Part shown: in pieces, positions 20,013 through 28,481 of the stretch
How positions within the stretch are numbered: the first letter of the stretch is position 1
Layout: every line of letters starts with the position of its first letter
NCBI GenBank assembly: GCA_016125495.1
Contig: WGLQ01000008.1
Span: forward strand, 1 to 64,000
DNA length: 64,000 nt
Direction: 5' to 3'
Source: Hyphomicrobiales bacterium
GTDB lineage: Bacteria; Pseudomonadota; Alphaproteobacteria; Rhizobiales; RI-29
Program-made: the position numbers and the translations under genes
The notes under the pieces: model-generated
What the model was told of the DNA's origin: nothing
Seen by the model: the letters and a program-made list of their open reading frames with translations, nothing else
Databases searched by the model: none

Positions 20013-21149
20013 TCAGCCCGCCACCCTGGCGCCGCCGCGCTCGAGCCAGCGCCGCTCGACTTCGCGCGCGATGAGACCCGTCGAGTGCAGCGGCTGGTAA
20101 CTCCATCCCTCGAGGCTGCCAATGCGCTCCGGCAGTGGCCGGGTGGCCCCATATCTGCGCAGCGCCTCATGGAAACGGTTGAACTTCGGCGAACCGCCAG
20201 CCGGCTCGAAGACATACACCGGCCGCCCGGTGGCGCAAGCTTCTCCCGTCATGTTCACGGAATCGCCGGTGACGACCAACAGATCGGCTGCGGCCAGCAT
20301 ATGGGCATATGGGTTTTCGCCCGCGCCATTCCAGATCAGCGAGGGTGTGCCCGCGATGGCCTCGCGAACCGCTTCCACCAATTCCGGCGGACTGCGCCGC
20401 GACGGGGTCACGAGAAAGCTCGCGACGTGGGCCGAAAGCGCGCCGAGCCGCCGTGCGAGCACCTCGAAGTCGGCCCGCCGGAAGGGGTAGACGGCATTCG
20501 GTCCGCCGAGGACGACCGTCGCGCGGGGACTGGGCAACTGCTTGATCGTGGTCGGCAAGGCGGCCCGCAGACCGGCGAGGCGTTCAGGCGTCAGCGCGTG
20601 CGGCGGCGTCAGCGTGGTGAAGACATTGGCGCCGCGCCTGCGATCGTGCTCGGGAACCCAGATGAGGTCGGCAATCGAGGCCGGCATCTTGGGGTCCTGC
20701 AAGACGACGCGAAAGCACGCCGGCCCCGCCACCGCCGCCAGGGCGCGCAGATAGGGGATCGAGAGGCGGCCGGTGGCAATGGCCAGCTCCGGCCAGGGTG
20801 GCTGGAGGGGCGAGCCCGGACGTCCGAGGCGCTCGTTGGCGACGAGTGGGGCATAGGGGGCCAGGAGGCGCGTCAGGCCCTTGGGGGATACATGCTTGAC
20901 GGTGACCGCCACACCGAGCGCATCGGCAAGGCCCAGCGCCTGGACATCCATGCCGGCCTTGCCGTCGGTGATGACCCAGCAACGCCGACCGGCGAGGTGG
21001 CCGGGCTGATCGCTCGTGCGAACACCGGGCGGGCGCGAGCCGGAGGACGGGGGCGGGGCACCATGGGCATGCCGTTGGATCGTCTCGGATGGCACGGTCG
21101 TCTCTCGCTCGATGGGCGCAAGCGCACGGTGCGGCATGGCGCAGCGCAA
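20013..21149 (-). CDS. ELM1/GtrOC1-family putative glycosyltransferase
   Basis: 378-aa protein of the family named after plant mitochondrial fission factor ELM1 (DUF1022), widespread in alphaproteobacteria and thought to be GT-B type glycosyltransferases. Recognisable segments: CWVITDGKAGMDVQALGLAD, PWPELAIATGRLSIPYLRAL, VVLGGPNAVYPF and, in the C-terminal half, LLVVTGDSVNMTGEACATGR with YVFEPAGGSPKFNRFHEAL. No signal peptide. The start may be 21149 or the Met at 21137. It is transcribed divergently from the Lrp-type gene; the neighbouring 2OG oxygenase on the same strand could modify the same envelope product, but that is speculation. Confidence 0.85.
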   Translation of the reverse strand: MRCAMPHRALAPIERETTVPSETIQRHAHGAPPPSSGSRPPGVRTSDQPGHLAGRRCWVITDGKAGMDVQALGLADALGVAVTVKHVSPKGLTRLLAPYAPLVANERLGRPGSPLQPPWPELAIATGRLSIPYLRALAAVAGPACFRVVLQDPKMPASIADLIWVPEHDRRRGANVFTTLTPPHALTPERLAGLRAALPTTIKQLPSPRATVVLGGPNAVYPFRRADFEVLARRLGALSAHVASFLVTPSRRSPPELVEAVREAIAGTPSLIWNGAGENPYAHMLAAADLLVVTGDSVNMTGEACATGRPVYVFEPAGGSPKFNRFHEALRRYGATRPLPERIGSLEGWSYQPLHSTGLIAREVERRWLERGGARVAG

Positions 21150-21328
21150 TTTTCTTTCAGAACAGGCCTTGTTCGTTTCGCAAATCGGTCGTTAAACAAC
21201 GCAACGCGCACTCGTCCCGGGCGACCTCGGCAGGCAGCGGACACCTCGGCACCTCGGCTGAGCGTCCCGGCGGCAGGGCTCCCTCTAATCACTCGCGCCC
21301 AACGCTGCAACTCTTCGAGCCGAACCGC

Positions 21329-21835
21329 ATGAAGCTCAAGCCGGACGACATCGACCTCCACATTCTTCGCGAGCTTCAACACGACGGACGCATCACGAAC
21401 GTGGCTCTGGCGGGGCGGGTCGGGATTTCGGCGCCACCGTGCCTGCGCCGCGTCCGGGCGCTCGAGGACGGGGGCATCATCAGGGGCTATCACGCGGATC
21501 TCGACGGGCCGCGCCTCGGCTTTTCCGTCACCGCCTTTGCAATGGTCGGGTTGCACCGCCAATCGGAAGCCGATCTCACCGCCTTCGAGGAACTGGTCGG
21601 CAGGTGGCCGCTGGTCCGCGAATGCTACATGCTCTCGGGTGAAGTCGATTTCATCCTCAAGTGCGTCGCGCCCGATCTCGAGGCGTTCCAGACGTTCGTG
21701 ATACGCGACCTCACGGCAGCGCCGAATGTCGACAGCGTCAAGACGTCGCTGACGATCCGGCGCTCCAAAGCACTCGTCGGGCCGCCACTCGAATCGTCAC
21801 TGGCGATGCAAGAGGACAAGCCGACAGCCCGATGA
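21329..21835 (+). CDS. Lrp/AsnC-family transcription regulator
   Basis: 168-aa feast/famine regulator. The N-terminal helix-turn-helix (DDIDLHILRELQHDGRITNV, then GISAPPCLRRVRALEDGGII) is followed by an AsnC ligand-binding domain (LSGEVDFILKCVAPDLEAF). I start at ATG 21329; the open frame extends 240 nt upstream across the divergent promoter but is not family-like. An lrp gene close to trxB and an lsrB-type gene is a recurrent order in Rhizobiales. A hairpin at 21896-21919 follows the gene. Confidence 0.93.
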   Translation: MKLKPDDIDLHILRELQHDGRITNVALAGRVGISAPPCLRRVRALEDGGIIRGYHADLDGPRLGFSVTAFAMVGLHRQSEADLTAFEELVGRWPLVRECYMLSGEVDFILKCVAPDLEAFQTFVIRDLTAAPNVDSVKTSLTIRRSKALVGPPLESSLAMQEDKPTAR

Positions 21836-21895
21836 GCGAGGGAGGGTGGTGCTGGCGTGCCCGCCTCGAGAGCCGACGCCATCCTGCTCGCGGAA

Positions 21896-21919
21896 CCGCC
21901 GCCCGTTGACGGGCGGCGG
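21896..21919 (+). terminator. Terminator-like hairpin after lrp
   Basis: Perfect 10-bp GC stem (CCGCCGCCCG / CGGGCGGCGG) with a TTGA loop, followed on the plus strand by CAATCGTTTTCGC. It sits between the convergent lrp and glycine-rich membrane protein genes and could serve both. The T-run is short. Confidence 0.55.
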
Positions 21920-21967
21920 CAATCGTTTTCGCTGGCCAGCGATGAGCCATGGCGAAGCCAAGCCGGA

Positions 21968-22282
21968 TCAGCGCGATGCCATCATGCTCCGGAGGATGCC
22001 GACGATCAGCATCAGCACACCGCCACCGGCACCACCGCCCGCGACGTCGGTCAGGATCGAGCCGATGTCGAGACCGCCCGCCGGAGCGCCTCCGCCCACC
22101 GCAACGCCAGCCGCGCCCCCGAGCTTTTCCAGGATCTGCCCGCCGATGCCGCCGCCGAGAATGCCGGCGATCGAGTTGCCGAGCGTGCCGAGGCTGAGGT
22201 TCTTGAAGATCGTGCCGATGAGATTGCCGCCGACGGCACCCGAGACCAGCTGAATGATCAGACCGATGACGAAATCGTCCAT
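21968..22282 (-). CDS. Glycine-rich small membrane protein
   Basis: 104-aa protein of a family common in Rhizobiales but of unknown role. It is dominated by glycine-zipper-like hydrophobic stretches (VIGLIIQLVSGAVGGNLIG, NSIAGILGGGIGGQILEKL, GGGVLMLIVGILRSMMASR). Start ATG 22282 has GGAGAG 4-5 nt upstream, so the longer open frame to 22393 is rejected. Homologues are, as I recall, sometimes mislabelled as methyltransferases; nothing here supports that. Confidence 0.78.
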   Translation of the reverse strand: MDDFVIGLIIQLVSGAVGGNLIGTIFKNLSLGTLGNSIAGILGGGIGGQILEKLGGAAGVAVGGGAPAGGLDIGSILTDVAGGGAGGGVLMLIVGILRSMMASR

Positions 22283-22927
22283 TTTTCTCTCCATCATGTC
22301 CGGTGCTGCCGGACCCATGGCGGCCGGCACCGGCCGGCCGCAATTCGTTGGCGACGATGTCGCAACCGCCTCGCGGCGTCGCGAATCGAACACTGTATGG
22401 ACACCGCCCCTGGCCGCTTTAGACCCACTGGGCTGGTCGGCTCAATCGAAATGTCGATCGATCAGTGCGCAAACTGTCTCACCTGTGGCGCGGGTCTGCA
22501 GGTGGCCGCGCTGGGCTCCAGCGCGCGTCAACCAAGTTTCCATAGCTCTCGGATAGCGTCGTGACCGGGTGAGTGGAGCCGCCCCTCAGAGCCCGAAGGG
22601 CCGGGGCGGAACGAGTGGGGTGCGTGCCGTGCAAGACGAACTGATCGCCATACTGCTGGCGTCGCTGATGGCCGTGTCGGCCATGATCTGTCAGCCGAGT
22701 GTCGAAAGTGCCAGGAGCAACAACCAGATCATCGCTGCGCTGATGCGCTAGGCGGTTGAAAAGGGGGCAAAGCGTTCTGGTCAGTGCGAGTGCGGCGAAC
22801 CGGCCACCCGGAGGACCTGCTCGCGCGCGAACGCGAAGTTTTGAGGCGACCACGAAGGGCAACCTGCGTATGGTCGCCTCGAGCGGCCGGGGCAGTGGGC
22901 GCCGGCCTCGAATCCAGGGGTGGATCG
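22283..22927. other. 645-bp region with no firmly supported gene
   Basis: Holds the divergent upstream regions of the glycine-rich protein and of the secreted protein at 22928. A short plus-strand frame (22569-22751, or from GTG 22629) encodes an amphipathic stretch (VQDELIAILLASLMAVSAMI) with decent codon use, but it has no clear ribosome-binding site and no family. I leave it unannotated. No repeats, tRNA or terminator seen. Confidence 0.4.
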
Positions 22928-23260
22928 ATGCGACTTCTCTTTGCATTGGCGATGGGCGCGGGCCTCGTGCTGGCCGGCGCGTCGGCCGAAGCCGGCGGCT
23001 CGGGTGGCAAGGGGCCGCGCGCCTCGCAGCATCCGCAGTCGGACTACTACCGCGGCGGGCCACAGGTGCGCGGATTCCGGCGCAGCGTCGGCGGCTATTC
23101 CTACGAATACAACGACGGCCAGATCGACGCGCGCGACCAGTCGGTGTTCCTCGATCCCGAGCTCGACAGTCCCAGACGCGATCGCGGGCCCTTCGACAGC
23201 GGCTTCTTCTTCGACAGTGGCATCGGCGTCGCCATCGACGACAGCCCCTACCTCAACTAG
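22928..23260 (+). CDS. Hypothetical secreted protein (110 aa)
   Basis: Small protein with a clear Sec signal peptide (MRLLFALAMGAGLVLAGASA, cleavage likely after AEA near residue 22). The mature part is polar, rich in Ser, Asp, Arg and Gly, with aromatic blocks (YRGGPQVRGF, GGYSYEYNDG, FFFDSGIGVAIDDSPY). No cysteines and no family recognised. Start ATG 22928 has GGGGTGG upstream. It is followed by another small secreted protein at 23403; they may share a transcript. Confidence 0.7.
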   Translation: MRLLFALAMGAGLVLAGASAEAGGSGGKGPRASQHPQSDYYRGGPQVRGFRRSVGGYSYEYNDGQIDARDQSVFLDPELDSPRRDRGPFDSGFFFDSGIGVAIDDSPYLN

Positions 23261-23402
23261 CGGCCGCTGCGAACGGGCCACACCGTCGCGTGAGCCGCAA
23301 CGCGGGTCGCGCAATACCGATGACGCCATCGCGAGAGACGGTTAATCGTCTAGGCGCCGCCCGCGACGACGGGCGACAGCTCAAATCTCGCGAGGAAATG
23401 TA

Positions 23403-23732
23403 ATGCGTATCAGATCGGGCAGACGCGGGCTCGCGGCAGGCATGTCGCGGGCGCTTCTGGGTATCGGGACGGCGTTGGTGCTGAGCTTGGCTGTGAGCGG
23501 TGTTGCCGAGGCCAAGTGCACCCGGCTCGGCTTTTCCGTGAACGACTATGGCAAGGAAGGGCCGATGCGCGACGCCGAGGCGCTGCTCGACAAGTACATC
23601 GCGAGCTGGGCGGCGGAAAACGGGATCAAGAAATACCGCGTGGGCAAGAAGACCACCACCTGCAAGCTCTTCCTCGACGTCATCCTCTTCGACGAACATA
23701 CCTGCACGGCGACCGCCTCGGTCTGCTGGTAG
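23403..23732 (+). CDS. Hypothetical secreted Cys-containing protein (109 aa)
   Basis: Signal peptide across residues 1-37 (basic start, then LGIGTALVLSLAVSGVAEA), with a mature domain starting KCTRLGFSVNDYGKEGP. Four mature cysteines (KCT, TTTCK, HTCTATAS, SVCW) could form two disulphides in the periplasm. AGGAAAT lies just before the ATG. Length and pattern fit a small conserved rhizobial secreted family, but I cannot name it. It is the second of two neighbouring small exported proteins. Confidence 0.75.
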   Translation: MRIRSGRRGLAAGMSRALLGIGTALVLSLAVSGVAEAKCTRLGFSVNDYGKEGPMRDAEALLDKYIASWAAENGIKKYRVGKKTTTCKLFLDVILFDEHTCTATASVCW

Positions 23733-24075
23733 CAGCTCGGCGGCGGCTCGGGCGGAGACCCGCGCAGGCAGGCGCGCGCGGCCCCTTTGGTCCTGCGGAT
23801 TTGCCGCGCCAGACGCTTGCGTCCGAGAGCTCGGACGTGCACCATTCGCCGCGCGGGTGAGGCCGGCTGCCTCGGGGCATCGGCCCGGCGGCCGGGTTCG
23901 CCCGAGTTCGCGCGCCTCGCGTGCCGCGACAACCTTGAAAGTGCAGCGCGCACCCCGCCTGCTGAAGCTTCTGCCCCAGGGCGGAACTCTCGCAGGTGTT
24001 CGGTGCACGTTGCCGGTTGCCGCGCGTGTCTCCGGCGGGCGAGCACCATCGCACATTGAAGAGTAGCCGCGCTCG
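23733..24075. other. 343-bp gap upstream of the GST gene
   Basis: No supported gene. Overlapping minus-strand frames span it but have no start signal or family resemblance. Several short GC inverted repeats occur, none with a T-tract. Confidence 0.4.
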
Positions 24076-24681
24076 ATGATGATCCTCCGCTCCGCCGACC
24101 CCTCGCCGTTCGGCCGCAAAGTCAAGATTGTCGCCCACATCGCGGGGCTGTTCGACCGCATCAAGGTCGAAACGGCCGATACACGCGACCCGGCCGACAG
24201 CATTCGAAAGCAGAACCCGCTCGGTAAGATTCCAACCCTGTTGCTCGAAGACGGCAGCGTGCTCTACGACAGCCGCGTGATCTGCGAGTATCTGGACAGC
24301 CTGCACTCCGGCCCGAAGCTGCATCCCTCCGGCGCCGGGCGTTTCGATGCGTTGCGGCTCCAGGCGCTCGCCGACGGCATCATGGATGCCGGGGTGGCGG
24401 TCATGTACGAACGGCGCTTCCGCACCGAGCAGCAGCAGTCACAGGCCTTCATCGACCATCAGCTCGGCAAGGTGGAGCGGGCGCTCGACCAGCTCAACGC
24501 TTCGCCACCGGCCCTGCCCAAGAACCCGGATATCGGCCACGTCGCGCTCGCGGCGGCGCTCGGCTACCAGGACATTCGCTTCGAGGGCCAGTGGCGCCAG
24601 CGCTACCAGCAGCTGGTCGGATGGTTGGACGCCTTCATGGCGGTGGTGCCGGCCTATGAGCTGACGCGCCCGAAGATCTGA
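24076..24681 (+). CDS. Glutathione S-transferase family protein
   Basis: 201-aa cytosolic GST. The N-terminal thioredoxin-fold domain has the active-site region SADPSPFGRKVKIVAHIAG, the cis-Pro region NPLGKIPTLLLEDGSVLYDS and the Ser/Arg-containing SRVICEYLDSL. The all-helical C-terminal domain spans about residues 90-200. Likely glutathione-dependent conjugation or peroxide detoxification; the substrate cannot be deduced. A second Met follows the first, so the start is uncertain by one codon. An M20 dipeptidase gene follows 90 bp downstream. Confidence 0.92.
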   Translation: MMILRSADPSPFGRKVKIVAHIAGLFDRIKVETADTRDPADSIRKQNPLGKIPTLLLEDGSVLYDSRVICEYLDSLHSGPKLHPSGAGRFDALRLQALADGIMDAGVAVMYERRFRTEQQQSQAFIDHQLGKVERALDQLNASPPALPKNPDIGHVALAAALGYQDIRFEGQWRQRYQQLVGWLDAFMAVVPAYELTRPKI

Positions 24682-24772
24682 AGATTGCGCCACGCACGAC
24701 GGCCGGTGCTGCGAGCGGGCGGGATCCTCTCGCGTCGCTCCCGCCGGCTCGCGCACTCAAGGAGTCCACGAC

Positions 24773-26173
24773 ATGACCGCAGTCCTCGACAATGTCCTCG
24801 CGCACCTCGATCGCGATCGCCGAGGCGCCCTCGACCGCCTCTTCGAGCTGCTCGCCATCCCCAGCATCTCGACCGATCCAGCGTACGCGGCCGATTGCAT
24901 CAGGGCTGCGGAATGGAGCGCGCGCGAACTCGCCGCCATCGGATTCGAGGCCAGTGTCAGGGCGACCAGCGGGCACCCCATGGTGGTCGGCCACTACCGC
25001 TCGAGACGACCGGGGGCTCGACATGTGCTGTTCTATGGGCATTACGACGTGCAGCCGGTGGACCCGCTTGGCCTCTGGTCGTCACCGCCGTTCGAGGCCC
25101 GGCTCACCGAGGAGCCTGGCAATGGCGAGGTTATCGTCGCGCGTGGCTCCTCGGACGACAAGGGCCAGTACATGACGTTCCTCGAGGCCTGCCGGGCATG
25201 GCACGAGACGACGGGCGATCTGCCGCTCTCGGTGACGGTGCTGCTCGAGGGTGAGGAGGAATGCTCGAGCCCAAGTCTCGAGCCGTTTCTCGAGGCCAAT
25301 GCGGATGAGCTTCGGGCCGAGGTGGCGCTGGTCTGTGACACCGGGCAGGTGGACGCCACGACGCCGGCGATCACGACGATGCTGCGCGGCCTCGCGGACC
25401 TCGAGTTCACGGTGAAGGGTCCTTCGCGCGATCTGCATTCGGGCATGTATGGCGGGGCGGCGGTCAATCCGATCCACGCCGTCGCACGCATCCTCGGGCG
25501 TCTGCACGACGAGGACGGCCGCGTGCGCATCCCAGGCTTTTACGACGACGTCACGGAGGTACCGGCCGAACGCAAGGCACAATGGGAGGCGAGCGGGCGG
25601 ACGGCCGAGACGTTTCTCGGGGAGATCGGCCTCACCCGGCTGTCGGGCGAGCGCGGACGCGGGCTCAACGAACTCATCTGGGCGCGGCCGACGGCAGAGG
25701 TGAACGGCATCTTCGGCGGCTATACGGGACCCGGAACAAAGACCGTGATCCCCTCGACAGCGACCGCCAAACTCACCTTCCGTCTCGTCCCGAACCAGGA
25801 CCCGCGCAAGATCGTGGCGGCGGCCGAGGACTTCGTTCGGGCCAATCTCATGGCGGATTGCAGCGTCTCCTTCGATAGCCGTGGCGTCGGGGCGGCGATC
25901 GGCTTCGATACGGATCAACCGGACATCGCCGCTGCCGCCGCAGCGCTCGGTCAGGAGTGGGGCAAGCCGGCCGTGCTCGTCGGTTGCGGCGGTTCGATCC
26001 CGATCGTGCACGACTTCAAGCACCGGCTCGGGATGGATACGCTCCTCATCGGTTTTGCGCTCGACGACGACCGCATCCACTCGCCGAACGAGAAGTACAA
26101 CGTCACGAGTTTCCAGAAGGGCGCGCGCAGCTGGGCGCGGATCATGGCTGCGCTGGCCGAGGCCGGGTCGTGA
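24773..26173 (+). CDS. M20/M28-type dipeptidase
   Basis: 466-aa zinc metallopeptidase of the M20 family (ArgE/DapE/CPG2 group, carnosinase-like branch). Metal ligands are visible: HYD in FYGHYDVQPVD, the bridging Asp in GSSDDKGQ, catalytic Glu-Glu in LLEGEEECSSPS, Asp in CDTGQVDA, and the C-terminal His in SPNEKYNVTSF context. The lid domain spans about residues 190-350 (LHSGMYGGAAVNPIHAV). AAGGAG precedes the ATG by about 9 nt. It is probably a cytosolic dipeptide or acyl-amino-acid hydrolase. Same strand as the upstream GST. Confidence 0.93.
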   Translation: MTAVLDNVLAHLDRDRRGALDRLFELLAIPSISTDPAYAADCIRAAEWSARELAAIGFEASVRATSGHPMVVGHYRSRRPGARHVLFYGHYDVQPVDPLGLWSSPPFEARLTEEPGNGEVIVARGSSDDKGQYMTFLEACRAWHETTGDLPLSVTVLLEGEEECSSPSLEPFLEANADELRAEVALVCDTGQVDATTPAITTMLRGLADLEFTVKGPSRDLHSGMYGGAAVNPIHAVARILGRLHDEDGRVRIPGFYDDVTEVPAERKAQWEASGRTAETFLGEIGLTRLSGERGRGLNELIWARPTAEVNGIFGGYTGPGTKTVIPSTATAKLTFRLVPNQDPRKIVAAAEDFVRANLMADCSVSFDSRGVGAAIGFDTDQPDIAAAAAALGQEWGKPAVLVGCGGSIPIVHDFKHRLGMDTLLIGFALDDDRIHSPNEKYNVTSFQKGARSWARIMAALAEAGS

Positions 26174-26365
26174 CGCCGCAGGGCCCGGTGTCGGCGCGCC
26201 GCGCGCACCACGATCGGGCCGGCGGACGGCTCCGGCCATTCCAGCCAACCAACTGATGCTGTTCTGCAATCGAATTGGCTTGACGCCCAGTGCGCCGACA
26301 TCGAGCTTGGGGCGTTGGGCGAGCGTGCCGAAACGATAACTCGAGGATCACGGAGGTCGGCGGGA

Positions 26366-27085
26366 ATGCAGTGGTTGCGAGACGGGTCGACGGGTTCAGC
26401 ATGCAGCTGGCGGGACGTGGCGCTGGCAGCCCTCATGGCGGTCGTTGCGGCAACGATCGGGACACCGGCCGCGGCCAGGGACGAACAGCCGGGCCGCTTC
26501 GACTATCTCACGCTGGCCATCTCCTGGTCGCCGACCTACTGCGCCAGCGACGAGAAAGCCGAGGACGAACCGCAATGCACGGGCGTGCGCCCCTACGCTT
26601 TCGTGTTGCATGGCCTCTGGCCGCAGTACGAGAGCGGCTGGCCGGAATTCTGCCGGACCCCGCGCGAGCCATGGGTGCCCAAGCACGTCATCACTGAGAT
26701 GCTCGACATCATGCCGAGCCCGCGCCTCGTCATCCACCAGTACCGCAAGCACGGAACGTGCAGCGGTCTCGAGGCCGAGCCGTTCTTCAAGGCATCGCGC
26801 GCGCTCTTCAAGCGGGTGCGCATTCCGGAGGAATTCGTTCGCCCGGAAAACTACATCCGCACGACGCCCGAGGCGATCGAGAAAGCCTTCATCGAGGCAA
26901 ACCCCGGCATGAAGGCCGAGCACATCGCCATCGATTGCGGCCGGCGGGCGCAGCTGCGCGAGGTGCGCATCTGCTTCACACCGCGCGGCGCGTTCCGCGA
27001 GTGCACGTCCAATGAGGACCAGCGGCGCCTCTGTCGTGCCCGTCAGGTGACGATGCCGCCCGTGCGGGCGCGGCGCGGCGGCTAG
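26366..27085 (+). CDS. Secreted ribonuclease T2
   Basis: 239-aa RNase T2 with an N-terminal signal segment (VALAALMAVVAATIGTPAAA). Both catalytic blocks are present: CAS1 FVLHGLWPQYESGWPEFC and CAS2 HQYRKHGTCSGL, with catalytic histidines, and paired cysteines consistent with periplasmic or extracellular folding. It cleaves RNA through 2',3'-cyclic phosphates, probably for nutrient scavenging. Start ATG 26366 has GGAGG upstream; the longer frame from 26315 is possible but would bury the signal peptide. Confidence 0.94.
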   Translation: MQWLRDGSTGSACSWRDVALAALMAVVAATIGTPAAARDEQPGRFDYLTLAISWSPTYCASDEKAEDEPQCTGVRPYAFVLHGLWPQYESGWPEFCRTPREPWVPKHVITEMLDIMPSPRLVIHQYRKHGTCSGLEAEPFFKASRALFKRVRIPEEFVRPENYIRTTPEAIEKAFIEANPGMKAEHIAIDCGRRAQLREVRICFTPRGAFRECTSNEDQRRLCRARQVTMPPVRARRGG

Positions 27086-27383
27086 CGCGACCGCAAAGAC
27101 GTCCTTTACGGTCGGCAGCGAGCCACGATGCGTGCCGCCCAACCGACGTGCCGCCCATTTTGTCAGCCGCGCACCAGCGACCGGCGAAGCATATGAAATC
27201 CCGACGTTTTTGTTGTGTTCCTGAATTTTCGGGTTGCATGGCGTCCGTTGCGTCGCAAATGAGCAACAGCCGCCACCCCACTCCACCACCAGGCTTGCGG
27301 AGTGACTGGCGGCGCTTGCGGCCCGAAACGAATATCCGCAGTCTTATCAACGGGGTGGCAATAACTGGCGGCGGGGAATTGAA
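27086..27383. other. Intergenic, AT-richer stretch
   Basis: 298 bp between RNase T2 and the next membrane protein. The segment 27190-27245 is clearly less GC-rich (poly-T and TGAATTTTCGGG) and could hold a promoter or a weak terminator; no decisive element recognised. Confidence 0.35.
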
Positions 27384-28052
27384 ATGGGGCGGCTACGTGA
27401 ACGGCGGGCACTGCAGAGACAGAACCGGGCAATGCGGCCAAAACTCCAGCAGCCGTTGGTGATCGTTCCGCCGATCGACCTTTCGAGGGAGTTCAAACGC
27501 GGCGCGCATTCGAAGACCATGCGGTCCAGCAACCATGCCGGTTGGGGGTTCGGCGGTTTCCTGCTCGGCGTCGCGTTCTGGCATCTGGTCGGGTTCTGGT
27601 CCTACATGGCGCAGACCATGCCGATCGGAGTTCCGGTGCCGGCCGTCGAGGTCGCCCGCGCGGTCCCGGCCGAAGTGGTCGCCCCGGCCAACGTCGCCGC
27701 CGCGCCGACCGCGAGCCTGGCCGTCGTCAGCGAGCGCCGGGGGCCGCGGCCAAACCATCAGGGCGAAGCAACCGTCCGCGCTGGAAAGTCGGCGAGCCTC
27801 GAAAGGAAGCCTGCCGACAGGCGTCCCGAACGTCGCGCAAGCGCGACGTCGCAGGTCACACAAACCGTCGCTGACGCTGGCGCCGCGGGTCACCCGCTCG
27901 ATCGCCTCGCGAGCTGTTCGGAACTGTTGATCGATCGCGAGGCAAAGAGCACGCGTGCGCAGGCTTGTCAGTTGCGGCCGGGCATCGGACCAGATGGCTT
28001 CGAGTCCTTCCAGACGGCGCAGAACTTCGAGATGGTCGCGTTCCGGAAATAG
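27384..28052 (+). CDS. Hypothetical single-span membrane protein
   Basis: 222-aa protein, unrecognised. A basic N-terminus (about 50 residues) is followed by one membrane helix (GWGFGGFLLGVAFWHLVGFW). A long Ala/Pro/Arg-rich, probably disordered linker (about 75-165) leads to a compact conserved-looking C-terminus (ASCSELLIDREAKSTRAQAC) with two Cys that may pair. The layout suggests a periplasmic C-terminal domain. GGGGA precedes the ATG. The next plus-strand gene at 28482 has a similar basic, Pro-rich composition. Confidence 0.68.
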   Translation: MGRLRERRALQRQNRAMRPKLQQPLVIVPPIDLSREFKRGAHSKTMRSSNHAGWGFGGFLLGVAFWHLVGFWSYMAQTMPIGVPVPAVEVARAVPAEVVAPANVAAAPTASLAVVSERRGPRPNHQGEATVRAGKSASLERKPADRRPERRASATSQVTQTVADAGAAGHPLDRLASCSELLIDREAKSTRAQACQLRPGIGPDGFESFQTAQNFEMVAFRK

Positions 28053-28481
28053 CCGCGACGCAAGGCCAGAGCAGCTTGTCCTTGCGAGCCGTCGCGTTGA
28101 GCATTGAAGCCGGTTGCGATGGCTCCTTGGCGTTCCTCGACCGAATTCGAGGGTGCCGGCGAGCCGAATGCCCCGTCTCCGACGAAAGCCACCCCTCCTA
28201 TCCTCCTACACGACGTCCCGGGACGCGAACGACAGCCGGTCGATGGCGGATCGCGGCGGGTCGGTTGACATCGATGATTATCTCACTGAATCCGAACACA
28301 CTTCTGCTTTTCTGGAGTGCTGCCGATACGCAACAATGCGTGCATTCGATGAGAGAGTTTTTTCGGAAACACCGAAAATTCCAGCAAAATTGGCGCGTTT
28401 CGGGACGCCTGGAAACCTCGGATTAAGCACCCTCTGCCAACCTGAACTCAGTTGAAGGCGCACTGGCAGGAGTGACCGAGC
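28053..28481. other. 429-bp AT-richer intergenic region
   Basis: No firm gene. It holds a TTGACA at 28265-28270 without a good -10, and an AT-rich inverted repeat TTTTCGG/CCGAAAA (28360-28378). A frame at 28243-28455 lacks a ribosome-binding site. The low GC relative to neighbours suggests promoter/operator DNA for the gene at 28482 or a short acquired segment. Confidence 0.4.

Noticed and set aside
22569-22751. Short plus-strand frame with an amphipathic stretch
   Set aside because: GTG start without ribosome-binding site and no homologue recognised; too weak to annotate.
28114-28455. Plus-strand frame in the AT-rich spacer before 28482
   Set aside because: No ribosome-binding site, unusual composition, and it spans promoter-like sequence.
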